Assembly: GCF_051027545.1 (NCBI RefSeq)
Contig: NZ_CP194902.1
Span: forward strand, 2,914,001 to 2,978,000
Origin: Methylocaldum sp002005105
Lineage (GTDB): Bacteria; Pseudomonadota; Gammaproteobacteria; Methylococcales; Methylococcaceae
Reading direction: 5' to 3'
Length of the DNA: 64,000 nucleotides
This document shows positions 50,082-59,569 of the stretch, piece by piece (position 1 is the stretch's first letter; every line of letters begins with the position of its first letter). Position numbers and translations under genes: made by a program. The notes below the pieces were generated by a model. The model had not been told where the DNA came from. It did no database searches and saw only the letters and a list, made by a program, of their open reading frames with translations.

Positions 50082-52907
50082 TCAATAAGCGGGCGGGTCG
50101 CTGGCCGGGAAGGAGTCTCTGGAACCTTGGTCGACCATACCCTCGGATCGCGGCGTTTGCGGCGCCGGCCGGGGGGCGGTGGTCATCGCATCGAAGATGG
50201 ACTCGGCCTTTTTCCCGGCCAGGAGTTGGCGGAGAACATACTGGAGGATGCCGCCGTTCAGGTAGTACAGCACCTCCTGTGGGGTGTCGATGCGTATCGT
50301 CGCGCGGAACTCCCGAGTCCGTCCGTTTTCGTCCGTGGCCTCTACGGTCACGTCGCGACCGTTGGCGAAGCGGGTGGCTATGGCCTCTCCGAGCCCGAGC
50401 ACGGCGAAGGTCTCGCGGCCGCTCAAGCCCAGCGATTCGACGTTTTCGCCGTCCCGGAATTGGAGCGGAAGGACGCCCATTCCGACCAAATTGGATCGGT
50501 GGATGCGCTCGTAGCTCTCGGCGAGAACGAACCGAATCCCTTGTAGATAGGGGCCCTTGGCCGCCCAGTCGCGGGAGGAGCCCGAGCCGTATTCCTTTCC
50601 CGCCAGGATGCAGAGCGGCGTGCCGTCATGCTGGTAGCGCATCGCCGCGTCGTAGAGGGGCATGACCGCATTTTCCGGGAAATAGGTGGCGTAGCCGCCC
50701 TCGGTTCCCGGCGCGAGACGGTTCTTGATGCGGACATTGGCGAAGGTGCCGCGCACCATGACTTCGTGGTTGCCTCGCCGCGAGCCGTAGGAGTTGAAGT
50801 CTTGCGGCTCCACGCCGTGCCCGATCAGGTACTTTCCGGCCGGCGACTCCTTCTGGATGCTCCCGGCCGGCGAGATATGGTCGGTCGTGATCGAATCGCC
50901 GAGCAGGGCTATTGCCCTCGCGCCGCGGATATCCTCCACGCGCTTCGGTGCCTCTGCCCGCATCCCAAGGAAGTACGGCGGCTGGCGGACGTAGGTGGAG
51001 TTCTCGTCCCAGGCGAAGCGGTCCGCCGAAGGAATGGGCATGGATGTCCAGCGCCGGTCGCCTTCATAGACTTGACCGTAGCTGGCGCGGTACATGTCGG
51101 ACCGGATGGCCGTGCGGATGGTACTTTCGATCTCTTCCTCGGTGGGCCAGATGTCCTTGAGAAACACGGGGTTGCCGTCCTTGCCCGTGCCGATGGGCTC
51201 CTGGTCCGGGTTCCAGTCGATCCGGCCGGCGATCGCGAACGCTACGACCAGCGGAGGCGACATCAGGAAATTGGCGCGCACTTCGGGGTTGATGCGCCCC
51301 TCGAAGTTGCGGTTCCCCGAGAGCACCGAACAAGCCACCAGCCCGCGCTCCCGGATCTGCTCCGAGATCTCCGGCGGCAGCGGCCCCGAATTGCCGATGC
51401 AGGTGGTGCAGCCGTAGGCGACGGTCTGAAAGCCCAGTTCGTCCAGATACTGCGCCAGTCCGGCCTGGCGGAAATATTCAGTCACGACCTTGGAGCCCGG
51501 AGCCAGCGAGGTTTTCACCCAGGGTTTCTGCGCGAGTCCATGCTCGCGGGCTTTTTTGGCCAGAAGCCCCGCAGCGATCATGACCGAAGGATTGGACGTG
51601 TTGGTGCAACTGGTGATGGCGGCGATCACCACCGAGCCGTGATCGATGCGGGGTTCATGCGCCTTCGGCTGCGACTCCGCGGATTTGGCTCCGGCAGGAA
51701 GCAGGGAAGGGAGGGTTTCGTGGAAGACCCGCTTCAGGTCGGGGAGGCCGATGCGGTCCTGCGGACGCTTGGGGCCCGCGACGCTGGGCCGCACCTTCCC
51801 GAGATCCAGCGCCAGGGTATCGGTGAAGACGGGTTCGGGCGCGTCGGGGTTATGGAAGAGCCCTTGTTCTTTCAGGTAGGCCTCCACCAGCGCGATCCGC
51901 TCCTCGGGGCGGCCGGTGAAGCGCAGATAGCGAAGGGTTTGGTCGTCGGGCGGGAAAATGGCGCAGGTCGCCCCGTACTCCGGCGTCATGTTGCCGATGG
52001 TGGCGCGGTCTTCCAGTTTCAAGGAGGCGACGCCGGGGCCGTAGAATTCGACGAATTTGCCGACCACGCCTTTCTTTCGGAGCATTTCGGCGATGGTCAG
52101 CACCAGGTCGGTCGCGGTAACGCCTGCCGGCAGCTCACCCTCCAATCGAAAGCCGATCACTTCGGGAATGAGCATGGAAACGGGCTGCCCCAGCATGACG
52201 GCCTCGGCTTCGATGCCGCCCACGCCCCAGGCCAGCACGCTCAAACCGTTAACCATGGGCGTGTGGGAGTCGGTGCCGACGCAGGTGTCGGGATAGGCCA
52301 GGGGGAGTCCGCCGTTGCGAGGGAGTTCGGGATTCTCGTCGGTGGAGAAAACGACGCGCGCCAGATATTCGAGGTTCACCTGATGGCAAATGCCGGTATT
52401 GGGCGGTACCACCTTGAAGTTGTCGAAGGCCTGCTGGCCCCAGCGCAGAAAGGCGTAGCGCTCGGCGTTGCGGCGGTAATCGAGCTCGACGTTTTTCTCG
52501 AACGCCTCGGGTGTGCCGAAGGCGTCCACCTGGACCGAGTGGTCGATGACTAGTTCGACCGGGATGAGCGGATTGATCCTGGCCGGGTCGCCGCCCAGTT
52601 CGGCCATGGCGTCGCGCATGGCGGCCAGGTCCACGAGGGCCGGCACGCCGGTGAAGTCCTGGAGGAGGGCTCGCGCCGGCGAGAAGGCGATCTCGCGGTC
52701 CGGCGGATTCTTGGGATTCCACCCCGCTAGGGCTTCGATATCCTCGCGGGTGACGGTCACACCGTCCTCGTTGCGCAGCAGGTTTTCCAGCAGAATGCGG
52801 AGGCTGTACGGCAGGCGGTTCACGTCGCCCGCGGCGTCCAGCCGGTATATCGCGTATTCGCGGCCGCCGATACGAAGCGTCGAGCGGGCGCTGAAGCTGT
52901 TTTTCAT
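50082..52907 (-). CDS. acnA: Aconitate hydratase AcnA with unusual C-terminal tail
   Basis: The 941-residue TCA-cycle enzyme isomerises citrate to isocitrate. Cluster cysteines are in 'AAITSCTNTSNPSVM' and 'YGCTTCIGNSGPLP'. 'GTDSHTPMVNGLSVLAWGVG' and the swivel-domain 'GKEYGSGSSRDWAAKGP' are clear. After the normal end (about residue 910) comes a tail 'MVDQGSRDSFPASDPPAY', a motif otherwise seen as a short stand-alone protein ending. GGAG lies upstream of the ATG. Confidence 0.95.
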   Translation of the reverse strand: MKNSFSARSTLRIGGREYAIYRLDAAGDVNRLPYSLRILLENLLRNEDGVTVTREDIEALAGWNPKNPPDREIAFSPARALLQDFTGVPALVDLAAMRDAMAELGGDPARINPLIPVELVIDHSVQVDAFGTPEAFEKNVELDYRRNAERYAFLRWGQQAFDNFKVVPPNTGICHQVNLEYLARVVFSTDENPELPRNGGLPLAYPDTCVGTDSHTPMVNGLSVLAWGVGGIEAEAVMLGQPVSMLIPEVIGFRLEGELPAGVTATDLVLTIAEMLRKKGVVGKFVEFYGPGVASLKLEDRATIGNMTPEYGATCAIFPPDDQTLRYLRFTGRPEERIALVEAYLKEQGLFHNPDAPEPVFTDTLALDLGKVRPSVAGPKRPQDRIGLPDLKRVFHETLPSLLPAGAKSAESQPKAHEPRIDHGSVVIAAITSCTNTSNPSVMIAAGLLAKKAREHGLAQKPWVKTSLAPGSKVVTEYFRQAGLAQYLDELGFQTVAYGCTTCIGNSGPLPPEISEQIRERGLVACSVLSGNRNFEGRINPEVRANFLMSPPLVVAFAIAGRIDWNPDQEPIGTGKDGNPVFLKDIWPTEEEIESTIRTAIRSDMYRASYGQVYEGDRRWTSMPIPSADRFAWDENSTYVRQPPYFLGMRAEAPKRVEDIRGARAIALLGDSITTDHISPAGSIQKESPAGKYLIGHGVEPQDFNSYGSRRGNHEVMVRGTFANVRIKNRLAPGTEGGYATYFPENAVMPLYDAAMRYQHDGTPLCILAGKEYGSGSSRDWAAKGPYLQGIRFVLAESYERIHRSNLVGMGVLPLQFRDGENVESLGLSGRETFAVLGLGEAIATRFANGRDVTVEATDENGRTREFRATIRIDTPQEVLYYLNGGILQYVLRQLLAGKKAESIFDAMTTAPRPAPQTPRSEGMVDQGSRDSFPASDPPAY

Positions 52908-52950
52908 TCGAGTCTCCCGTTTTCAAGCCGTTACCAGCCGTGGAGCCTTA

Positions 52951-53303
52951 GAGCATTTTCCGATTCGGTGTCAGAGGGCCCGATAGGTAGGTCGGCAATC
53001 CCTTCCCAATCGCAAACGGTCATCCGGGGAAGGGGCTGGCCGGCGCTCCCGGCCAGGTCGTTTGCGATTGGAGCGCCCGAATGACCCTTCCAATCGCAAA
53101 CGGTCGCTTCAGTTGCGACCCTTCCAATCGCAAACGGTCGCTTCAGTCGCGACCCTTCCAATCGCAAAACGGCCGTTCTGGGAGCGCCAGGACGCCCCTT
53201 CCAACAAAATCCTTTGCCGAGCCGATAAGTCGGCAAGGGATTGCCGACCTACGTTCCTCCCACCCGACACGAAGCCGTACACCGGGATGAAAAACGCGCT
53301 AAG
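52951..53303. repeat. Degenerate MITE-A with a tandem array of hairpin units
   Basis: The ends read TAGAGCATTTTCC and GGGATGAAAAACGCGCTA. 'GTAGGTCGGCAATCCCTTCC' and the inverse 'AAGGGATTGCCGACCTACG' lie inside. At 53003-53175 there are four tandem 'CCAATCGCAAACGG' units. No gene lies in 52908-53352. Confidence 0.75.
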
Positions 53304-53352
53304 AGCCTACTGAGATAGGCTCTTAGTCCAGCTGCAAAAAGGGAAGCGCCGG

Positions 53353-54783
53353 TTACCCCTTGATGCAAGCCATCGGCGTGACCTTGGCCACCAGGCGCGC
53401 GAGCCCGGCTCTATCCGCGGCTATCACGACGTCATGCACGTCTTTGTAGGCGCCCGGCGCTTCTTCGGCGACTCCGCGCCACGAGGGGCTGCGCACGATG
53501 ATGCCGCGCGCGGCCAGTTCGTCGACCACCTCTCGGCCGCCCCAGGTGCGCACGGCCTGGTGGCGGCTCATGGCTCGCCCTGCGCCGTGGCAGGCGGAGG
53601 CGAACGACAAGGTTTCGCCGCTCGCAGTGCCCGACAGGATGTAGGACGCCGTTCCCATCGAACCGCCGATCAAAACCGGCTGTCCGGTCTCGCGAAACAC
53701 TTTCGGCAAATCCGGATGGCCCGGACCGAAAGCCCGCGTTGCGCCCTTGCGATGCACGTAGACTCGCTTTTTCCGGCCTTGTATCAGGTGCTCTTCTACT
53801 TTGCAGGTGTTGTGCGAAACGTCGTAAAGCAAATCGAGCCGGGCTTCCGGCAGGATTTCCGCAAACACCTTGCGGGTCAGATGCGTGATGATCTGCCGGT
53901 TCGCCAGCGCGCAATTGATCGCGGCGCGCATCGCGCCGAGGTATTCTTGCCCGACCGGCGATTCGATCGGGGCGCAGGCCAATTCCCGGTCGGGCAGGGC
54001 GATGCCGTATTGCACCGCGGCCGTCTGCATGCGTTTGAGAAAGTCGGTGCCGATCTGGTGGCCCAAGCCTCTGGAACCGCAGTGGATGGTGACCACCACG
54101 TCGCCTGTCGCCAGGCCGAACGATGCGGCGATGGCCGGATCGTAAATCTCGCTGACCTCCTGCACTTCGAGATAGTGGTTGCCCGAACCCAGCGTCCCCA
54201 TCTCCGCTCGCTGTCGCTCCTTGGCGTGAACGGACACGGCGTCCGGCTTGGCGCCCGCCATCCGGCCGCGCTCTTCGATCCTCTCCAGATCTTCGGGGCG
54301 GCCATAGCCTTGCCGAACCGCCCACTCGGCGCCGCCGGACAGCATTTCGTCCATTTGAGCGTGATCGAGGCGGATATGGCCGCGGCTGCCGACGCCGACC
54401 GGTACGGTGGCGTACAGAGCATCGACGAGTTCCTTTTTGAGCGGGTCCACTTGTTCGCGTTTAAGACCGGTATGCAGGGTTCTAACCCCGCATGAGATGT
54501 CGAAACCCACGCCTCCGGCCGAGACGACGCCACCCTGCTCGGCATCGAACGCGGCCACGCCGCCGATCGGAAAGCCGTAACCCCAATGGGCGTCCGGCAT
54601 GGCGTAGCACGCGCCGACGATACCCGGCAGCATGGTAACGTTCACAGCCTGCTCCCTGACTTTTTCATCCATGTCGCCGATCAAGGTTTCATCGGCATAA
54701 ATGATGACCGGCACCCGCATACCGTTCACCGGCTCGATGCGCCAGGCGAATTCGGATAGCCGCGTCAGGCGATTGATATCCAT
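53353..54783 (-). CDS. rtcB: RNA ligase RtcB
   Basis: The 476-residue RNA ligase joins 2',3'-cyclic phosphate and 5'-OH ends using GTP and Mn2+. Family blocks are 'MPDAHWGYGFPIGGVAAFD' (about 62-80), 'GGVGFDISCGVRTL' (metal Cys), 'GTLGSGNHYLEVQEV', 'TIHCGSRGLGHQIG' and the guanylylated His region 'FASACHGAGRAMSRHQA'. GAGAGG precedes the ATG. It precedes... the downstream side is repeats, and archease lies 25 bp upstream in the same operon. Confidence 0.96.
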   Translation of the reverse strand: MDINRLTRLSEFAWRIEPVNGMRVPVIIYADETLIGDMDEKVREQAVNVTMLPGIVGACYAMPDAHWGYGFPIGGVAAFDAEQGGVVSAGGVGFDISCGVRTLHTGLKREQVDPLKKELVDALYATVPVGVGSRGHIRLDHAQMDEMLSGGAEWAVRQGYGRPEDLERIEERGRMAGAKPDAVSVHAKERQRAEMGTLGSGNHYLEVQEVSEIYDPAIAASFGLATGDVVVTIHCGSRGLGHQIGTDFLKRMQTAAVQYGIALPDRELACAPIESPVGQEYLGAMRAAINCALANRQIITHLTRKVFAEILPEARLDLLYDVSHNTCKVEEHLIQGRKKRVYVHRKGATRAFGPGHPDLPKVFRETGQPVLIGGSMGTASYILSGTASGETLSFASACHGAGRAMSRHQAVRTWGGREVVDELAARGIIVRSPSWRGVAEEAPGAYKDVHDVVIAADRAGLARLVAKVTPMACIKG

Positions 54784-54808
54784 CGTCGACCCTCTCTTGA
54801 CTGATGCT

Positions 54809-55264
54809 TTACACGTCTACGACACATTGCGCTATCCAAACGCCGTTTTCATCCCGATAGACTTTGAGCTCGGTGTACGTGGCGCCCTTGACCTCAACCG
54901 CGGGGTGGTGGCGTTCCCGTTCGACGGGTTCGCCCCAGGCGGTGGCGTGCAAGGCGGAACCGTCGATACTGACGTCGAAGCGGCCGAATACCATCTGGCG
55001 CACCGCCATTTCATAAACGAGTGCATTCAGCCAGTCCACCAGCAGCGATTCTATGTCGGGCGCCTCGCAACGGATTTCGACCGGCGTCGTGGTTCCGACC
55101 TGGACGGGATCGCAGATGACGGCGTTCAGCGCTTCAGCGGCGTGAGCGAAAGCTTTTTCGATCGTAGCGCCTCGGCCGCGCACGCCCATGTCGGCCATGT
55201 GCGGAAAATGCTCCCAACTGGGCGCATCGGTTGCGGGTTGCAATTGGCCGGTTTCGGTGCTCAT
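54809..55264 (-). CDS. Archease, RtcB activator
   Basis: The 151-residue protein carries the archease signatures 'WEHFPHMADMGVRGRGAT' and 'LLVDWLNALVYEMAVRQMV'. It ends 'YRDENGVWIAQCVVDV', with the conserved terminal Asp/Val. Archease helps guanylylate RtcB. AAGAGG lies upstream of the ATG at 55264. The frame stays open upstream without family similarity, so the longer start is not used. The gap 55265-55583 shows no gene. Confidence 0.94.
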   Translation of the reverse strand: MSTETGQLQPATDAPSWEHFPHMADMGVRGRGATIEKAFAHAAEALNAVICDPVQVGTTTPVEIRCEAPDIESLLVDWLNALVYEMAVRQMVFGRFDVSIDGSALHATAWGEPVERERHHPAVEVKGATYTELKVYRDENGVWIAQCVVDV

Positions 55265-55583
55265 GACTTGCCTCTTGACGGGATTTGGAATCGTCGCGCC
55301 TGAATGCTTTCCGGTAGGTTCATCGGCCTTGCGAAAGCGGATGAACGCGGAATGGCCTGTTTCGCTGGTTCTTGATTGGCCGATCGATCTGCACAGTGCC
55401 CAACTTATATTGGGACCCTTAGGAACGATGGAAATATCCGGAAATCTTCGGTTGATCGTGGCGCCGAAAAAATTCGGTTCTCCGCCGCCACGACAACTCG
55501 GAAGTCCTTCCTTCAAAACGGGTTTCGGCGGCGCGGCGGGGCCGATCGACGTGCGCAGGCCGTCCGAATTGCTCAGTGGGCTC

Positions 55584-55892
55584 TTAACCATGCCCCATTT
55601 GCTTCGGCCCTTTGAGCTTCTTGATGAAATCGTCGATGTGCATGGCTGGCAAGGTCATGGGAATGACCGAGCCGCGCGAACCCAAATCGACCGCAAGATG
55701 AGCGGCAGTCTCATTGTCTGGCGCCTCTATGATGGTCAAGAAATCGTGAGCCCCAAGGAGGGCATATTGGGTAAGAACTTTGCACCCGAATTGCTCGATT
55801 TCTTTGTTCACTTCCACTATCCGGTCGGGATTCTTGTGCAGGGTTTGCCGGCCTTCGGACGTCAAGGTGGTCAGCAATACATAAGTGGCCAT
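55584..55892 (-). CDS. GYD-domain protein
   Basis: The 102-residue protein has the GYD pattern: 'ATYVLLTTLTSEGRQTLHKN', 'CKVLTQYALLGAHDFLTIIE' and 'GSVIPMTLPAMHIDDFIKKL'. GYD proteins are small ferredoxin-like-fold proteins of unknown function. AGGAGG precedes the ATG at 55892. The gap 55893-56349 has no gene; it holds a short 'TCGCTACTGAAGCGA' hairpin-unit fragment near 56038-56070. Confidence 0.88.
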   Translation of the reverse strand: MATYVLLTTLTSEGRQTLHKNPDRIVEVNKEIEQFGCKVLTQYALLGAHDFLTIIEAPDNETAAHLAVDLGSRGSVIPMTLPAMHIDDFIKKLKGPKQMGHG

Positions 55893-56349
55893 CGTATACC
55901 TCCTTCTCTGGAGATTGGAAAATCCAAAGCGTTTCGATCAGAGCTTGTGCAGTTTGATCGCTCTCGTCATTTTCGATTCCTGCCTCTTTCTTCCGTAAGA
56001 AGAACGGAACCTTTGAACCTTTCGCCCTTTGGGAAAAGTCGCTACTGAAGCGACGTTTGCGATTGGAAGAAGAGGGACGTTCAGAGAAGGCGAGCATGGC
56101 GGAATCGAAAAAAGAAAACCTTCCCTGATTTTCAACTCCCTCACTTTAACCCTCTCTCGGAAGGAGAGGAGACAAGCAGCGGATTTGCGTAAGTTCTATC
56201 GGCAAAAATAGAAAATGCGCCAGCCCCGAGACGCTGTCAAGTAAGGAGATCCCCGTAACCGGCACCCGGCGCTACGAGGATAAAATCCACCGCTCGCCGA
56301 TGAAAGGGGCGATGGCAGGGCGGCAGTCCCTTGCCGACAACTATCCTTA

Positions 56350-58149
56350 TCAGCCCAAATCGAGGAAGCTGCGTAGCGGTTCGGAACCCGAGGATTGACG
56401 TAGCTTGCGCAGTGCTTTCACCTCGATCTGGCGGATGCGCTCGCGGGTGATGTCGAACTGTCTCCCGACTTCCTCGAGGGTATGGTCGGTGCTCATATCG
56501 ATGCCGAAACGCATGCGCAGGACTTCGGCTTCCCGCTCGGGCAGACCGGCCAGGGCTTTCCGGGTTGTTTCGCGTAAGCCCGAAGTCGTCGCCGACTCGA
56601 CCGGCGACGTGGCATAAGGGTCTTCGATCAGATCGCTCAGATGGGTGTCCCCGTCGTCGCCGATGGGGGTTGCCATCGAAACGGGCTCTCGGGTGATCTT
56701 GAGTATCGCCCGCACTTTGTCCTCGGACAGGTCCATGCGCTCCGCCAGTTCCTCCACCGTTGGGTCGCGGCCCAGCTCTTGCAACATTTGGCGCGAGATC
56801 CGGTTCAGCTTGTTGATCGTTTCGATCATATGGACCGGGATGCGAATGGTACGCGCCTGGTCGGCGATGGCCCGCGTGATCGCTTGGCGAATCCACCACG
56901 TGGCATAAGTGGAGAACTTGTAACCGCGTCGGTATTCGAATTTGTCCACCGCTCTCATCAAGCCGATATTGCCTTCCTGGATCAGGTCGGGAAATTGTAG
57001 GCCCCGGTTGGTGTACTTCCTGGCAATGGAGATCACCAGCCGCAGATTCGCCTCGACCATCTCCTTTTTCGCTTGCTGTGCCTGATTCTCAGCGATCGAG
57101 ACACGTCTGTTCATCTCCTTGATGTCACCCATCGAAAGTCCGGTCGCTTGTTCGATTCGGGCCAGTTCGTTTTGAGCTCGTTCGATTCTGTCGGCGAATG
57201 CCGCCAGCGGCTCGGCAAAAGGCGCGTCCTTTTTCAACTGTTCCGGCAGCCAATCCGGAGAAGTCTCGTTTCCGACGAAAGAATCGATAAACTCCGCGCG
57301 AGGCATTTTTGCCTGGTGTACGCAGATATCCTGGATCGATCTTTCCTGCTCGCGAATCTTGGCGACGGTGCTATGTAAAACTCCCGTCAGTTCCTTAAGA
57401 AACTGTGGCGTTTTCTTGAATTCCAGGAAGCTCTCGGTCAAAGCCTGGAAGGCTTTTTCCGTGTGCTCGTGGCGGTAGCCGAATTCTTGAAGCATGCTGA
57501 GCGCGGTGTCGTAACGCTTGGCGAATTCCGCCAGTCTTTCCTTTACTTGCACGGAATCCGGACTGCTTTCGGTTTCCTCGGGTAACTCGGCGTCCGATTC
57601 CGCGTCGAGCGAAACTTCTTCGGACTGCGGTACCTGACTGACGAAACCCGAAATCAGATCGGACAGACGTACGCCGCCCCGCTCGATGGTTTCGAAAGCC
57701 TTGAGAAAATGGTCCATGGCGGGTAAAAAACGCGCCAATTCCTGCGCCGCCTGGTTCAGGCCCTCTTCGATCCGCTTGGCGATGCTCAACTCCTCATTCC
57801 GGGTGAGCAAATCCACGGCCCCCATCTCACGCATGTATATGCGTACCGGATCGGACGTGCGTTTTTGTTCGGCATCGATCGCCGAGGTCAGCACTGCGGC
57901 GACGGCTGCGGTTTCCTCTTCATCCTCCTCGGTGACAACCGCCGGCACGGAAATCAGATCGGCGTCAGGCGCCTCTTCGTACACGTCGATCCCGATATCC
58001 TCGATCAGGCCGACGATATCTTCGATTTGATCCGGATCGGCCATGTCGTCGGGCAGATGGTCGGTGATCTCCGTGTAGGTCAGATAGCCCTGGATTTTGC
58101 CCTTGGCGATGAGCTCTTCGAGCTGAAATTGCTGCTGTTCTTGATTCAT
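56350..58149 (-). CDS. rpoD: RpoD-type (sigma70) RNA polymerase sigma factor
   Basis: The 599-residue protein has region 1.1 ('IAKGKIQGYLTYTEITDHLP'), region 1.2 ('SDPVRIYMREMGAVDLLTR'), a large non-conserved region, and region 2 ('NLRLVISIARKYTNRGLQF', 'YKFSTYATWWIRQAITRAIA'). Region 3 and region 4 ('MSTDHTLEEVGRQFDITRER') follow. The length is normal for a primary sigma factor. It is not next to rpsU or dnaG as usual, so it may be either the primary factor moved elsewhere or a second RpoD. The ATG at 58149 lacks a good ribosome site; a TTG lies one codon upstream. Confidence 0.94.
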   Translation of the reverse strand: MNQEQQQFQLEELIAKGKIQGYLTYTEITDHLPDDMADPDQIEDIVGLIEDIGIDVYEEAPDADLISVPAVVTEEDEEETAAVAAVLTSAIDAEQKRTSDPVRIYMREMGAVDLLTRNEELSIAKRIEEGLNQAAQELARFLPAMDHFLKAFETIERGGVRLSDLISGFVSQVPQSEEVSLDAESDAELPEETESSPDSVQVKERLAEFAKRYDTALSMLQEFGYRHEHTEKAFQALTESFLEFKKTPQFLKELTGVLHSTVAKIREQERSIQDICVHQAKMPRAEFIDSFVGNETSPDWLPEQLKKDAPFAEPLAAFADRIERAQNELARIEQATGLSMGDIKEMNRRVSIAENQAQQAKKEMVEANLRLVISIARKYTNRGLQFPDLIQEGNIGLMRAVDKFEYRRGYKFSTYATWWIRQAITRAIADQARTIRIPVHMIETINKLNRISRQMLQELGRDPTVEELAERMDLSEDKVRAILKITREPVSMATPIGDDGDTHLSDLIEDPYATSPVESATTSGLRETTRKALAGLPEREAEVLRMRFGIDMSTDHTLEEVGRQFDITRERIRQIEVKALRKLRQSSGSEPLRSFLDLG

Positions 58150-58695
58150 CAACTGAGTAGTCGTACTAGCTATGTTGCTAAAAAATTCAAACTTGTCTAT
58201 TTATGGAAATCGTTGAGAAAACCGACGAATATCGATCACTATCTGTAAACAGGTTCCGTTGGATTGAATTCGGGTTCCACGCTTGCCGACGTTCCGGATT
58301 ATCTCGACGGGTGAGCGTCTTCGCTCGGTCGGCTAGGCCTTAAATAAGGCTAGATCTTGCTTTTCCAATAGACCGGGAAGTCTTTCGGAATGAACGCGGT
58401 ACCGTGGGAGAGGACCGTCTTTATAGAAGTTCTGTCGGTTTTTCAATGCAATAGACTTACCCATGGGCGCTTAAGTTCCGTATCTATTGGGCGAGTTCGG
58501 AGCGGGGCGCGAGTGCCGCGCAGCAACCGAGGATTTGAAACAAGGTCTAATTCATCGGGCGTTCAGTGGCCGGGTATAGCGACTCGTCGACAAGGCTACA
58601 CATAAACTTTGACGCGATCGGGGAGACAATAGTGCCAGTCGTTTTAATTTCCTCAGTTTTCCGGGCGAGGCACCCATGCTCGTAGATTCGTCCAG

Positions 58696-59157
58696 ATGCT
58701 TACCTTACCGTTCAGCTCGGAAGGCGAGCCCCTAGTGAGCGCCCGGCCGATCGATGCGATAGGCATTCGTTGGCTCCCGTTGGTGCTGGCCATGATAGGT
58801 GTCTCCGGTTGCGCGATCGATCCGGCCCGTCTGAACGGTCTCAGCGATCTCGATGTTTGTCGCGGGTACGCGGTTTACGCTACCTGGTTCATTTCCAATT
58901 CCCGGGCAGATCAATACAGGCATGAAATCGAGCGGCGAAACTTGGTTACTCCGGAAGAATGGGTACTGGTGGAGCAGAAGCGAATCCAAAAGGGCATGAG
59001 CCGATGCGCTCTTTATGCCTCATGGGGCATGCCGATGAGTGAGAATACGGTAGACGGGGCCGAGGAAGAAATCCGACACGTTTACCACGCCGGCTGGCTG
59101 ATGTCGCCCGGCTCCGTCTACACGAAACACGGCAAGATCGAAGCTTGGGCGTATTGA
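58696..59157 (+). CDS. Putative lipoprotein, conserved hypothetical
   Basis: The protein of up to 153 residues has a hydrophobic segment with lipobox 'LVLAMIGVSGCAIDP'. A GTG at 58735 would give a tidier signal peptide of about 26 residues. The mature part contains 'LSDLDVCRGYAVYATWFISN' and 'LVEQKRIQKGMSRCALYASW' followed by 'HVYHAGWLMSPGSVYTKHGK'. It ends in a strand-rich segment typical of small outer-membrane or periplasmic lipoproteins. The function is unknown. The 546-bp gap before it (58150-58695) presumably holds promoters for this gene and rpoD; I see no other gene. Confidence 0.65.
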   Translation: MLTLPFSSEGEPLVSARPIDAIGIRWLPLVLAMIGVSGCAIDPARLNGLSDLDVCRGYAVYATWFISNSRADQYRHEIERRNLVTPEEWVLVEQKRIQKGMSRCALYASWGMPMSENTVDGAEEEIRHVYHAGWLMSPGSVYTKHGKIEAWAY

Positions 59158-59271
59158 ATAGCGGGCGCATCGTCGAATACCCCATCTTCGCCCGTTTGGT
59201 CCCGGTGCTAGAACATGGAGCACGTTTGTCCGAACTTGCCACGGAAAAGGCCTTGCTCCACACTGGCGTTA

Positions 59272-59422
59272 TTAACCCGGCCTATAAATATAGGCCGGGT
59301 TAATCCGGGGCAGGGATGCCCCGGCGCGGCGACAAGCCGCGTGAGCCCAGGCCGGGCGTGTACCGGCCTGGGCGGCGGCCCGAAAGACCAGGAGGGTATT
59401 TACGGGCCTGATTAATAGATAA
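59272..59422 (+). ncRNA. Series of strong hairpins, possible structured RNA or leader
   Basis: In order there are: a near-perfect 32-bp palindrome TTAACCCGGCCTATA...TATAGGCCGGGTTAA (59272-59303), CCGGGGCA...TGCCCCGG, CGCGGC-GACAA-GCCGCG, GCCCAGGCCGG...CCGGCCTGGGC and GGCCCG...CGGGCC. All lie within 150 bp upstream of the ABC exporter gene. No tRNA, rRNA or riboswitch class was recognised. It could be a cis-regulatory leader, an independent RNA or a repeat element. Confidence 0.45.
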
Positions 59423-59488
59423 GCCAGTCGCGGTACCCGGCCTGGACAGGATGGATTCGGACCGAACGGAACCAAAGGAAGGATGACC

Positions 59489-59566
59489 ATGGCGACTCAA
59501 CGGCAACCACTAGGCACCCACGGCTCGAGCCGCCGGGGCAGCGGCCAACCCCAGCAGGTAGCGTAA
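59489..59566 (+). CDS. Possible 25-residue leader peptide
   Basis: The ATG at 59489 has GGAAGG six bases upstream and encodes 'MATQRQPLGTHGSSRRGSGQ' plus five residues. It stops 3 bp before the ABC exporter start. It is basic and unlike any known family. It could be a leader for translational coupling or chance. Confidence 0.3.
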   Translation: MATQRQPLGTHGSSRRGSGQPQQVA

Positions 59567-59569
59567 CGG

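Noticed and set aside
54809..55591. Longer archease reading starting at 55591
   Set aside because: The extra 109 residues have no archease similarity, and the ATG at 55264 has a good ribosome site.
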